Assembly (NCBI GenBank): GCA_020746105.1
Contig: CM036617.1
Location: 140,705,845 to 140,769,844, forward strand
Source of the DNA: Trogon surrucura
Lineage: Eukaryota > Chordata > Aves > Trogoniformes > Trogonidae
Reading direction: 5' to 3'
DNA: 64,000 bases
In this document: piece after piece, positions 47,690 to 58,252 of the stretch
How the letters are laid out: each line of letters begins with the position of its first letter
Position numbering within the stretch: the stretch's first letter is position 1
The notes under the pieces: model-generated
Seen by the model: the letters and a program-made list of their open reading frames with translations, nothing else
Told to the model about the DNA's origin: nothing
The model's database searches: none
Made by a program: the position numbers and the translations under genes

Positions 47690-47850
47690 CATTTTACAAA
47701 TGAGGTTACTCTACAGATAAAATGAGGCACAGAGAGGTAAGGATCTTGCCAAAAGACATCTCATAAGCCAGACAGAGAGCTCCAAACAGAACCTCAGTTA
47801 AAGTCTGCTCACATTTGCTGTTTAGCAGGCCACGTTTCTCCCAGATAATT
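47690..47850. mobile_element. MIR-like SINE relic
   Basis: TTTTACAAATGAGG, AAAATGAGGCACAGAGAGG and TCTTGCCAAAAGACATC follow the core of the old MIR SINE (known pattern: tgaggcacagagaggttaag, then cttgcccaaggtcac). Strongly diverged and edges approximate. Confidence 0.55.
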
Positions 47851-48791
47851 AATTCCTCAATAGATAAGACTTGAGGATAGTAGGGGTCATTTCTCAGAGC
47901 AGACTGAGCGTATTTTCTGTACCTCCCTTTGGTGTAAGTTGTTGCTGTCTGTCTGTATGTCACATCTTTTTTACACATTGTACTGAGGACTATTCTTCCC
48001 CCTCGTCGGAGTATCTCCTTGACCCAGTCACAAACTCTATGACTAGAAACAGTTATGAGATCACAGTCTAAAGAAGTAAGAATTGGACAGAACGGTTTTC
48101 TGGAATAAAATAGGTTAGTATAGGGCTGGTTAGTTCAAGTTCTTTTAGATGGAACCTAAGTTCTTTTGCTAGCTCTGCTTCCAGAGCTCAGACAGGAGCT
48201 AAGAAAGGAATGTCAGAGTAGTCCTTGACAGACAGAAAAATCAACTTTTTGAGCAAAAATTAATTATACTACAGCTCTTCTCCAAAGACTCTGAGCCAGT
48301 CTCCTCATCTACATGGCCTGTGGCTAATGATGTAGTATATACAAATTAAAGTGTCTGCCCTGAGACCTGGGAGCCACAGGGTCCATGCAGCATGGAACAG
48401 CTGAACCCATTTGATTCATTTAATAGGGTTAACCTGTTTATTTTTCCTTTTGCAGAATATCCAAAGATAGTCTGATCCATTCACCTTCCAAATAAGAGCC
48501 AGTGTCCACGAATTTCACATATCCCATATGTCAGCCTGTTTCCATAGAACTGTGCCAGAAAATATGTTAACTTTATATTTTCTTCCAAACAGCTTGCTAC
48601 ACTACAATAACTTTTGAATTCATTTGTATTGAGGTGCCTTCCCATAGCCACCGTGCAGAATTGTGTAAGTGTTGTGTAAATACAAGCCCCACTCCCTGTG
48701 TATAATATTATTAGCATGTGTTTGTAGAATCAGGCCACCAAGGATGATCTTGGGTTCCTGGGTCAAAGATATTACAGCCCAAGGCTGTGAA
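47851..48791. other. Intergenic, nothing recognised
   Basis: AT-rich DNA, no supported gene or repeat. Confidence 0.45.
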
Positions 48792-48938
48792 GTCTAAAAG
48801 ATGTGGTACATCAAATAAATAAAGTTTGGGAACCTTTAAAGTGTAAAAGATGTGGTACATGACTAAATACAGTTTGGGAACCTTTAAAGTCTAAAAGATG
48901 TGGTACACGACTAAATAGAGTTTGGGAACTTCTTTTAA
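48792..48938. repeat. Three-unit minisatellite, about 49 bp per unit
   Basis: Three tandem copies at 48792-48840, 48841-48888 and 48889-48938. Each has TAAAAGATGTGGTACA, a variable ACTAAATA centre, and GTTTGGGAAC followed by CTTTAAA. Units 2 and 3 are closest; unit 3 has a variant end. Confidence 0.88.
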
Positions 48939-50731
48939 AGAAACTGAGACTGAGGAAAAGAAGCACAGCCTGTCTATGAGGCTGAGGGAAAAGGAGGATA
49001 CCCAGTACACATCAATTTGTTGTAGAGCTTTATCAGTGTTCATACTCTTTCCGCCGACTGCTTACATTACACTGAGTTTATATTGCAGTTTGTGCTGGTA
49101 AGATAAAAGTTTTCTGGCAAGCTGGGACTGTCTGCAGATGGATAGGATGGCTTCTTTCTTTATTAGACTTATGCAAAAACATCTGTAAAAAATACAGCAA
49201 ACTCATAAAACAATAATGAAATAACACTGAATGAAGCAGCCTTTAAGTGATCATGAGGAAATGTAGAAACCTGTGTGCTCCTGATTTTAAGCTATTAGAT
49301 ACAACAGGCTCTGAAATTTTACTTACACAAACCTGAAACATCTTATATTCACTTGTGTATTTTCTCCTTCCCAAAGATCATTTGGTCACATTCTTGGGTA
49401 TTATTTCTGTTTGACAGAGATGGAGCTCAGATTTATCAGGGATGTCAGGAAGGGAAATAGGCATTTGCCAGAACAGCCATTTACTTTATGGATGGCTTTT
49501 CCCCACCTTTTATTATGAGATTTTATTTTCGTTTGAACCACAAAAATAACCACTGGTACAGATGCTGATTGACAAATTCAATGGTCATCCCTGAAAGATT
49601 GCAGCTAAAATAATGACTGATCCCTGCTGTCCTTAGATCTGTGGGGGCCCCAAGCAGAGTCTAAGGCAGATGCCATTGTCCCCTCCAGCCCATGTGTGCC
49701 TGTCTCACACTGGTCTCCAGCTTATCCAAGTGGAGCCCAGGCTTCCTAGGCCTCAAATCCCAGGAAACGCTTTGCCTATTCAGGCCAAGACTAGCTCTGC
49801 CTGCAGTGACATGAGAGAGTCCAGAAGGGGAAAGGCAATTTACGGGAAGGGGGAGATCTGAGAGACTGGGAGGATGCATATCTCCAAGGAGAGGCAGGAA
49901 ATGCCCCATGAATGTCAGATTGAATTATTCCTGAATTCTACAAGTAATGCCACAAGGGAAATGACATGGCTCATCAAAGCATTCCTTTATGCCCAAATAA
50001 ACTCCTTCTTGACTTAGAAGCAGACCCTATACATATTAATAGAAAACCAGTGTGTGTTTTGAGTGTCCAAGACAGCTATATATTTTTTTTCTTCATCAGA
50101 GATGGGAAAGAAAAGAAAATGTAGGCAACACTTAAAAAGTGGTTGCAAACTACAAAATGGGTAAAAACTCAAAATGCTTAGAAGCAACGTTGTTGAAAAG
50201 GGCTCAGGGTTATGAGCCCAGTCTGGAATGTTTACCTGATCCATGCAAAGAGGAAAAAAATGTTCAGAGATTAGTCTAGCAGTGAAAAGGTTTGTCTGTA
50301 CAAGGAAAGCTCTATAAAGTAAGCCAAGCCTCTTCTAACAGTCTTAAGGTATTTGAAACATAAAGCGCAGGTAGATAGCCTGGTTTCCATACAAGCACTT
50401 GTATTGCTGCCTATATAGTCTAAGTGGCTTGGGCTATTGGTATCCACATAATTATACATATATGCATATATGTAATATTACTTGTATATGTACACATATT
50501 TGTATTAGTATTCATTTAATATTACATGTTATGTAAATGTCCAAATTTAGGATGGCTATACATTTCATCTGACACTGTAATTTTTCTGCAAGGAGTCCTG
50601 AACCAGCTTCTCTGTGTGACTGCAAGATGCCATCAAGGCAGATGGCACAAAGGTGGTGGCCCCATCAGCCTTCTTGACTAGACTTGGAGGCACATCTCCA
50701 TACAGACCAGGGAACCAAGGAGGCTCTCAGA
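48939..50731. other. Intergenic, nothing recognised
   Basis: A somewhat GC-richer patch at about 49630-49910 has short frames on both strands but no recognisable product. The rest is AT-rich. Confidence 0.45.
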
Positions 50732-51192
50732 CACAGAATCACAGAATCACAGAATCGTTGACGCTGGAAAAGACCTCTGAGATCATCAAGTCCAGCTTAT
50801 GACTCAACACCATTACACTGGCTAGACCATGGCACTAAGTACCGCATTCATCCTTTCCTTAAACACCTCCAGGGACTGTGACTCCACCACTTCCCTGGGC
50901 AGTGCATTCCAATGCCTGATGACCCTCTCCATGAGGAAGTGCTTCCTGAGATCCAACCTAAACCTTCCCTGATGCAGGTTCAGGCCATGCCCTCTCATCC
51001 TGTCACTAGTTGCCCAGGAGAAGAGCCCGACCTCCACCTGACTACACCCTCCCTTCAGGTAGTTGTAGAGAATGATGAGGTCCCCCCTGAGTATCCTCTT
51101 CTCCAGGCTAAACAACCCCAGCTCCCTCAGCCTCTCCTCATAGGACTTTCCCTCTAGTCCCTTCACCAGCCTTCTTGCTCTCCTACCCTCCT
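50732..51192 (-). mobile_element. CR1 LINE fragment
   Basis: Antisense CR1 of about 460 bases with tail CACAGAATCACAGAATC. An open frame from 51166 to 50822 encodes [54 protein letters not shown] and [16 protein letters not shown], the CR1 protein C-terminus of a subfamily different from the 56934 copy. Confidence 0.92.
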
Positions 51193-53559
51193 TTGCTTAC
51201 CCGGTATCCATTTGGAGTGGATAGTCGACAGTTTTGAATTTGAGAATAAAGATGAGCCTGCAGCGTGAGGGAAAAACTGATTTATCTAAAGTGAGGTTTT
51301 ATTCCAAGCTAATCCCTAACAAGGATATGGCAGGTGTGTATGAAATGTCCACATGCTACGTTACCCTAGGGTGCTTTAATGGTCACTGATGATGCACAAA
51401 GCACTAAGTATATAGTGACAGTAACTTCAACATGAATACAAGGCCAAAGATCTATAAAAAAACCTAAACTAGATCATTTAGACTCAAAATAAGCAAAGAA
51501 TTGTTATCTGTAATGCCACTGAGAGTTATGTAAAATAACCAAGGATTACGGTGCATCCATCTCTGAAAACTCTCACAAGTTTTTTTTGTAAAAGGTTTGG
51601 TCTAAGTTAAATCAGGCAACCTGCTGATACTGTTCAAAAGGACAGGGAAGATCATCAGAATGGTGCCCATAAACCTTAAAAATTCACTTCCAATATCAGG
51701 ATGCGAAAACAAAAATCTTCCAAAACTTCCAACATTAAAATGATTATGTGACACGTTGTTGCCACGTCTTTCGGACAGAGGTCTTCCTTATTATTCTAAT
51801 TCAGAAAACATTCAGGTAGTCTTCTCCAGGAAAGAACCAAACATCAATTGCATTTTGCACATACTAGGGTTTGGAGCTAAGCTGAGTGGTCATTTGTGCT
51901 CCAATAGCCATGGATTTATGTACTGTAGAGTTATTTTTACAGTGGGAGATGGTAAGATCCACATCTGCAGCAGTCAGTGATGTATTCTTCCTATCAAAAA
52001 GGAAAAGAAGCTTCTTTAGTGTGGCACATCTGCATTACAAGAGCAAATATGTAGCTTCATTTTTTGCCATAGGGCCCAAGACATTTCGCTTTAGTAGTTA
52101 GTTTAGTTTACAGTTAGATTTCATTTCTAGGTGAATCTGTTTTCTTCCTTGCAACATTCTTCCTGAAAACAGGGAAGATACAGCAACTTCCTTTCCTTCT
52201 CGTTTGCTCAACTTCCGAGACAGGAGGGTGGAGAAAAAAAATGAGGATTTTGGAGTTGCAGTGAAAGAGGAGCTGGGAGGAACAACAGCTGCGACTTTGG
52301 GGCAGCTTTGTTCGTTAGGCAGGGGTTGATGTCCTTACATAGGCTTATTCAAACCATCACAAGAGTTCCTGTTCCCATGAAACTAAGTACCCAAATGACA
52401 ACTGTGAACCTGCTGCCATAGATGGTAATGAATTTGTTAGAGTAATTCTAAATCCTTTGTCAGCCTACTTGCGTGCATCTACTCTCAATAAGACCCTTGG
52501 AAATGAATTGCGCAATGACTTGTTACGCTGTCATTGCTCATTAATCTGAGCTTCTGCAAATGATTTTTACTCTTCTGAAGTAAAAATAAAATCCTCATTA
52601 AAGAATTTGTTTGTTTTAAAAGCTACACAAAGGATTACAGGGCCTTTGCAAACAGATGTAAGAAAAAATGTGGTTATGCAAAATGTTCCCTCTCATAAGC
52701 CCTTACTTTCCATTGACTTCCAGGAGCTTTAAATTGAGCCTGAGGTGCACGGCTTAGCTCACTACAAAGCTTGGGGTCAGTAATTAGAATCACATGCACT
52801 CGAGGCCACTAAATCTGACTGTAGGTGAGAGTGCCAATTTATACTGGAAATGCGTATTAATATTTTGCAACTCCCCCCCCCCAAAAAAAACCCAAACCAC
52901 CCCAAACCGACGAAAAACTTATTATCAGATCTGCAGATGACCAAACCCATGATGGTTTCTAGAAATAGTTCTTAGACTGGCCCTTGAATTTGCCTCATTT
53001 CTGGTAAACAACTTGTGGTGGCAAACTAGACAGGAACAAGGAATTCTTACTTTGCAGTAACAATGTCCACACATGGTGTTAATCAGAGTAACTCCATGTG
53101 TGGACAGGCTATTATGTGTGACTTCACGCTGTTGTAGTCAAACTGGTGAACTTCTTTCTACTCACCTTTAATCAATTAGGAGAGGTTTTAAAGTAAAATC
53201 AAATAAGCCAATACTGAACTGAATCCAGAGTTTCTATACAAGGGACTCCACTGGTTCGCTTAAGCTGGTACAAACTTTAGAAAAGGTGTGGTCTTTGTTA
53301 GTTGCCTCCTGCAGCTGTCTGATACGTGAAAAACAGTAGCTTGGAGGTTGTGATGAAACAGTGCCAAGGTCCCGCTATAACTCATGTAAGATCCCTGTAA
53401 ACTGATTCAGGACATTTAAAGAAGAGACACAAATAGACATGCACATGTAAACAAAGAAAGAAGAAATACCCTCAAATAAAGTCAGCTGTCTATCCTTTTC
53501 CTTTTGCAGCTGCTTCTTCCCAATAAAAGAGGGGGTTAAAAACCAACAAACAAACAGCA
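51193..53559. other. Intergenic, possibly conserved noncoding
   Basis: No gene recognised. About 52470-52700 has an even composition without repeats, the look of single-copy DNA that may be conserved, but this cannot be judged from one sequence. A C-run next to an A-run lies at about 52873-52890. Confidence 0.4.
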
Positions 53560-54025
53560 GTTGAGAAAAGATGACTGTGGCATTAATAGTGTGGACAGTT
53601 CTTTGACGTCTCTTCCTGAGAAGACTTAGAGAAGAGTTAGAGAAGAGTTAAGAGGCACTGTGAAAAGGCTGGTGGACCCAGCTTTGAAAGGAACAAAAGG
53701 AAGTGGCCCTTCACACAGTCACTGGTAGATCCATGAAACCTGCTGCCAAAGGGTATCTTGGATGATAGAGGTTTACAAGAATTCATGGGGAGAAAGGATA
53801 AATACCTGGAATAAGAAATTCACTGGGGGCTACTAAGTGCGCAGAAAGCACATTCCGCTGAGGAAATGCTCCAAACTCAAAGCAGCTGGAGGCTGGGAGA
53901 ATTATTACGTGTTTTCCTTCTTCACCTTCTTCCTTTGGTGACCACGTACAATCATTGCTGAAGACAGGCTATTACTGGGCTAGTTGGACCCTTGGCCGTA
54001 TGTCCATTTTTTTATGTTTTTGTGT
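53560..54025 (+). mobile_element. Ancient CR1/L3-like 3' end
   Basis: Decayed plus-strand LINE 3' end: GGAACAAAAGGAAGTGGCCC, TTCACACAGTCACTGGTAGA, CATGAAACCTGCTGCCAAAG, then GGGCTAGTTGGACCCTTGGC followed by TTTTTATGTTTTTGTG. The order matches the last part of old amniote CR1-type elements (a host-protein-like HSLPxE region, then a ggaccattggt-type 3' UTR). Confidence 0.55.
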
Positions 54026-54869
54026 CAGAAAAGACCAAATAACCTGGTGCAGAACAAAACACGCACACTTTCAATTCTTACTGCCTTAAATACTTTTCCC
54101 AGTTGGACATTTTGAGAAGGGATATTCAAAAGTTGCATTATTGAGTAGTTATAAGAGGAATAGTCCAATCAAGAGTCCATGCAGCAAGTAAACCGAGTAA
54201 ACACAAACTGCCTTCCAACTGTTTGTCTGTGTAAAACCGAGGGCAAAGTAGAGAGGGGTGATGAACTCTCCGTTTGTCTCCATGTGCATTTGCCTGCAAA
54301 TATTATCCCCCCACATTATCTTAAAGATCTTGGCAACAGCATAGCCAAGTGGGTGCTTTCAACTCTAGCTCTTCCTTTGACCACTATCAGTGTTTGTGTT
54401 CCTGTTTAAATAAGATAAGGAGGTTTTAAAAAGAAAAAAAGAAGGGAAGAAAGAGACAGAGCAGAACTGACTACCTCATTTGGGTTGAAATTCTCACTGT
54501 GGCTTTTTAAGAGAAGGGGGAGGAAAGCTAGGATTTTTTTTTTTCCCAGTGAATTTCATGGAAAGATTCTAGCATATCGCTCCTGTTAAAGCTCCTTTTT
54601 TTATTGACAAAAGTCACGTTGGAGTAAAATACATAGAAAGACCAAGAACAGGGGTTGAAAATCTTCCCCCCCTTCAGAGGTTAAACCTTTCCTTCTCTGC
54701 CAGGTGGCTTCTTTTGGTTTGTTCTTCTTTGTTTTGCCTTTGTTTGTGGCTTTCTCCTTCTTGGCACCGAGAGAAGTCGCTGCATTTCTCCTTCACAGAA
54801 TCAGTCACGCCGGCCCTAGGTTCACGCTGAGTATCTGTAAAGTTTTCCGAGCTAAAGGGAGTCACTTTT
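54026..54869. other. FBLN1 upstream region
   Basis: Sequence between the old LINE and the CpG island, with A-rich and T-rich runs near 54425-54460 and 54530-54545. No repeat or gene recognised. Confidence 0.45.
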
Positions 54870-56080
54870 ACAGCGTGGGGCGGGGGGGTGGTGGCGGCGG
54901 GGAGAGAGGTAAGGGTGTCAGAACCAACAGGGTCTCTGCCTCCGAGCTGCCGCTCTGTTCTGCTAAGCATTTGCAGGCTGTGTAATTAACCGGGTAGGCA
55001 GTGAATTAAATCTTTGTAAAGCCCACCGAGTGGGGGGTTCCTGCAAAGCTCTTTTCCAACCGGTCTCAGGCGGCTTGGGATAACATCAGAAACAGCAGCA
55101 GGAGCAGCAAGCAAAAAGCGGGGAGCCCACTGGACGCCGCAGGAGAGCCAAGCCCCCGCTCGGTGCGAGTGCTCCCGCCGGCGAGGACTTGCAGGCGGCC
55201 GATGGACAACCTCCGCGGGGCCCGGCCGCTGCGGCTGCTCTTGCTCCTGGCGCTGCTGCCTTCGCTCCAGGGCCAAGGTAAGTGCGGGCAGCGGCGCCGA
55301 GCCCATCAGCGGGCGTCCGCCGGGCTGCGCTGCACCGCCGCGCTCTCTTCCCCCGCTCCCCGTCGCCGCCGCCCCGGCGCCCGCGGGCCCGGCTCAGCCC
55401 CCGGGGCGGGAGGCGCGGGGTCCCAGGAGCCGCGGCGGGCGGCGGCGCAGTTCCGCCCGGCCGAGAGGCTGCGGGGAGCCCGGCTGAGCACCCCCCCCCG
55501 TCTCCCCGGGGGGATGGCTGACCCGGCGGTACCCGCTTCCCTCTACCGGGGCCGGAGGGCGCGGGTGGCGAGCGGTGTCCCGCGGGTCGGGTCGGCTAGG
55601 CTTCCCTTGGTGTCCCCCCCCGTACCCGCGGAACGTCCCGGGCAGGATTTAAAGCGCCGCTACCATGTTCGAATGATCGGAAAGGCGTGGCGTGCACCGG
55701 CTCCGCCGCAGCTCTGCCCGCTGCCACCGCCGGCTCCCGCTCCCCGGACCGGGGATGCCGCCACCCGAGCCCCTTCGCTCCGCTCCGGAGCGTCGATAGG
55801 AGGCTCCGCCGGGACGGACTTTGCCGCTGGGACTTGGTGAGTCGGTCCGTCGCGGCCTCCCCCACATCCCGGGACCGGGCGCCCCCTCGGGGCTGCTGGC
55901 GAGGGGGCCGGCCATGCCCCCGGGGGGTGCTGCGGACCTTTTGCTGACCGGTGTGCCGAGAATTGCGACATGTCGGGGCGGTCGGTGCTGCCGCCCGCTG
56001 TCACACGCAGTGCCCCGCTGCCACGAAGGACGCCCGGTGGTGGGCGTCGGGTTAAATCCCGTACCACGAAGGTGATGTGT
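54870..56080 (+). promoter_or_regulatory. FBLN1: CpG island at FBLN1 first exon
   Basis: GC and CpG density rise steeply at about 54870, peak over 55130-55950 and fall after about 56080. It surrounds the signal-peptide exon. A G-rich run at about 54879-54903 could form a G-quadruplex. No clear TATA box sits close to the coding start, as is usual for CpG-island promoters. Long open frames through this island are a result of GC richness, not genes. Confidence 0.8.
55202..55277 (+). CDS. FBLN1: FBLN1 first coding exon: signal peptide (partial gene)
   Basis: Encodes 25 residues plus one base: a short charged start (MDNLRGARPLR), a leucine-rich hydrophobic core and LQGQ, a typical secretion signal. 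The donor is CAAG followed by GTAAGTG. I assign it to fibulin-1, a secreted extracellular-matrix and plasma glycoprotein with anaphylatoxin-like and calcium-binding EGF domains, from position: FBLN1 follows RIBC2 on the same strand in human. A phase-1 end after the signal peptide fits. No domain of the mature protein is in the window; the next exon must lie beyond 64000. An upstream in-frame GTG extension to 55163 exists, but this is the first ATG. It could be another secreted protein, but synteny makes FBLN1 most likely. Confidence 0.75.
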
Positions 56081-56933
56081 CCCAAAACCGGCGGTCAGGA
56101 GAGGTCTCGGGTCTGATGCGCTGGGCACCACGTTAGACCCCCGAAAACTGGGAAACAGCATCAACAGTTACTTGAAATCTCAGTAGAACAGGAGCAATAG
56201 CGAAGCGAGGGGTGCAGGCTTTCTGAAGACAAAATGTGAAACGTTTCTGAATGATACTCAGTGCTGTGGTTGCTTTTGAAAGCAAGGTTTTGGGCCGTCA
56301 TTCCCTTTCCATAGTGTGCACTTTTTTTTCCTGTTCTCTTAGTACTGTATAAAAAGAGGATATTCACTTGATTTAATTCAGTGTAGCAATCCAACACAAA
56401 TATAACTGGTTAGATATGACTAAGAAACTGCTTTTCATATGGTGGTAATTTATCACAGCTAACAGGTAAGTGACTTTTTCTATTAGAGTAACCCCAGGGG
56501 GCCCATTCAGAGTTGAGGCTTGATTACACTCTACTCCAGGCAAACATTTAGAAACATGTGGTCTCTAGCCTAGGCCTAACAATAGCAGACAAAAGCCAGT
56601 GAAGTAAATTATTTGTTACTGTCACAGTATTCTGGCTTTTTGATTTTCGTATAGCAGAGCTATTGTCACAGATATCCTTAAAAATATTTGCTTTTGATAG
56701 AGATGTTAGCCACTGCTTATAAAGAAGGAGGGACAGAATAAAGAAGGTTAGAAAAACAGCATTTAGTACCAAAGTCCCAAGATAGCTCCCACTTTCTCAG
56801 ACAATGGAATACATCAGCAAAACTGTGACTTTGATGTATCACAGTGAACAGACGTAGTAATTAAGCATTAAACATTACTATAAAATGCCAAAGAATAGAA
56901 TTTTATAATCTCTGAACATTTAACCTTAATTAC
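55278..56933 (+). other. FBLN1 intron 1, first part
   Basis: Starts in the CpG island and becomes AT-rich after about 56100. No exon or repeat recognised. Confidence 0.5.
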
Positions 56934-58252
56934 AGAATCACAGAATCACAGAATGTTAAAGGTTGGAAGGGACCTCAAAGATCATCTAGTCCAACCCCCC
57001 TGCCAGAGCAGGATCACCTACACTAGAGCGCACAGGAACGCGTCCAGGCGGGTTTTGAATGTCTCAAGAGATGGAGATTCCACAACCTCCCTAGGCAGCC
57101 TGTTCCAGTGCTCAGTCACCCTCACAGTGAAAAAGTTTTTCCTCATATTTTTCTGGAACCTCCTGTGTTCCAGCTTCCACCCATTGCCCCTTGTCCTGTC
57201 AGTGGACGCCGCTGAAAAGAGCCTGGCTCCATCCTCCTGACATTCCCCCTTGACATATTTATAAACATTGATGAGGTCACCCCTCAGCCTCCTCTTCTCC
57301 AAGCTAAAGAGATCCAGCTCCTTCAGCCTTTCCTCATAAGGGAGATGCTCCACTCCCTTCACCATCTTTGTGGCTCTACGCTGGACTCTCTCAAGCAGCT
57401 CCCTGTCCTTCTTGAACTGAGGGGCCCAGAACTGGACACAATATTCCAGATGCGGCCTCACCAGGGCAGAGTAGAGGGGCAGGAGGACCTCTCTTGACCT
57501 ACTTGCTACTCCCCTTCTAATACACCCCAGGATGCCATTGGCCTTCTTGGCCACGAGGGCACACTGCTGGCTCATGGTCATCCTGCTGTCCACTAGAACC
57601 CCCAGGTCCCTTTCCCCTGCACTGCTCTCCAGCAGGGCAGTCCCCAACCTATATTGGCACATGGGGTTATTTTTTCCCAAGTGCAAAACTCTACACTTGC
57701 CCTTATTAAACTTCATCAGATTTCTCCCCGCCCAGCCCTCCAGCCTGTCCAGGTCTCTCTGAATGGCTGCACAGCCTTCTGGTGTGTCAACCACTCCCCC
57801 CAACTTCGTATCATCAGCAAACTTGCTGACAACATTCTCTAATCCCTCATCCAGATCGTTGATGAATATATTAAACAGCACCGGCCCAAGCACTGACCCC
57901 TGAGGGACCCCACTAGACACAGGCATCCAGCCAGACTCGGCCCCATTGACCACAACCCTCTGGCTTCTTCCCTTCAACCAGTTCTCGACCCACCTCACTA
58001 CTTGGTCATCCAGACCACACTTCCTCAGTTTACCTATGAGGATGCTGTGGGAGACGGTGTCAAAGGCCTTGCTGATGTCCAGGTAGACCACGTCCACTGC
58101 ATGGCCACCATCCATCCACCTAGTTATGTCTTCGTAAAAGGCTATCAGGTTGGTCAAACATGACTTCCCCTTGGCAAAGCCATGCTGACTGCCCCTAATA
58201 ACCTTCTTATCCTTGATATGCCTAGAGACAGTGTCAAGGATAAGATGCAATT
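56934..58252 (-). mobile_element. Young CR1 LINE with open RT frame, 5'-truncated
   Basis: About 1.3 kb, antisense to FBLN1, tail CAGAATCACAGAATCACAGA at the left. The minus-strand frame 58250-57018 is open for 410 residues and stays open to the truncated 5' edge. It contains the RT palm: A motif [10 protein letters not shown] (about residues 56-65), B motif [12 protein letters not shown] (112-123) and C motif FADD (144-147), then thumb and C-terminal region to [10 protein letters not shown]. The ORF1, endonuclease and finger parts are missing, so it is not autonomous. Lack of any stop suggests recent insertion. The 5295-5893 copy is its close relative. Confidence 0.96.

Noticed and set aside
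48792-48938. CRISPR-like repeat array
   Set aside because: Units are directly adjacent tandem copies without spacers, in an animal genome.
55163-55840. 225-codon frame through the FBLN1 CpG island
   Set aside because: Begins at a GTG, runs straight through the strong GTAAGT donor, and its composition is Pro/Arg/Ala as expected from GC-rich DNA. Other frames on both strands are equally open there.
55649-56164. 171- and 141-codon minus-strand frames in the CpG island
   Set aside because: Overlap each other and the plus frames, low-complexity composition, no known domain.
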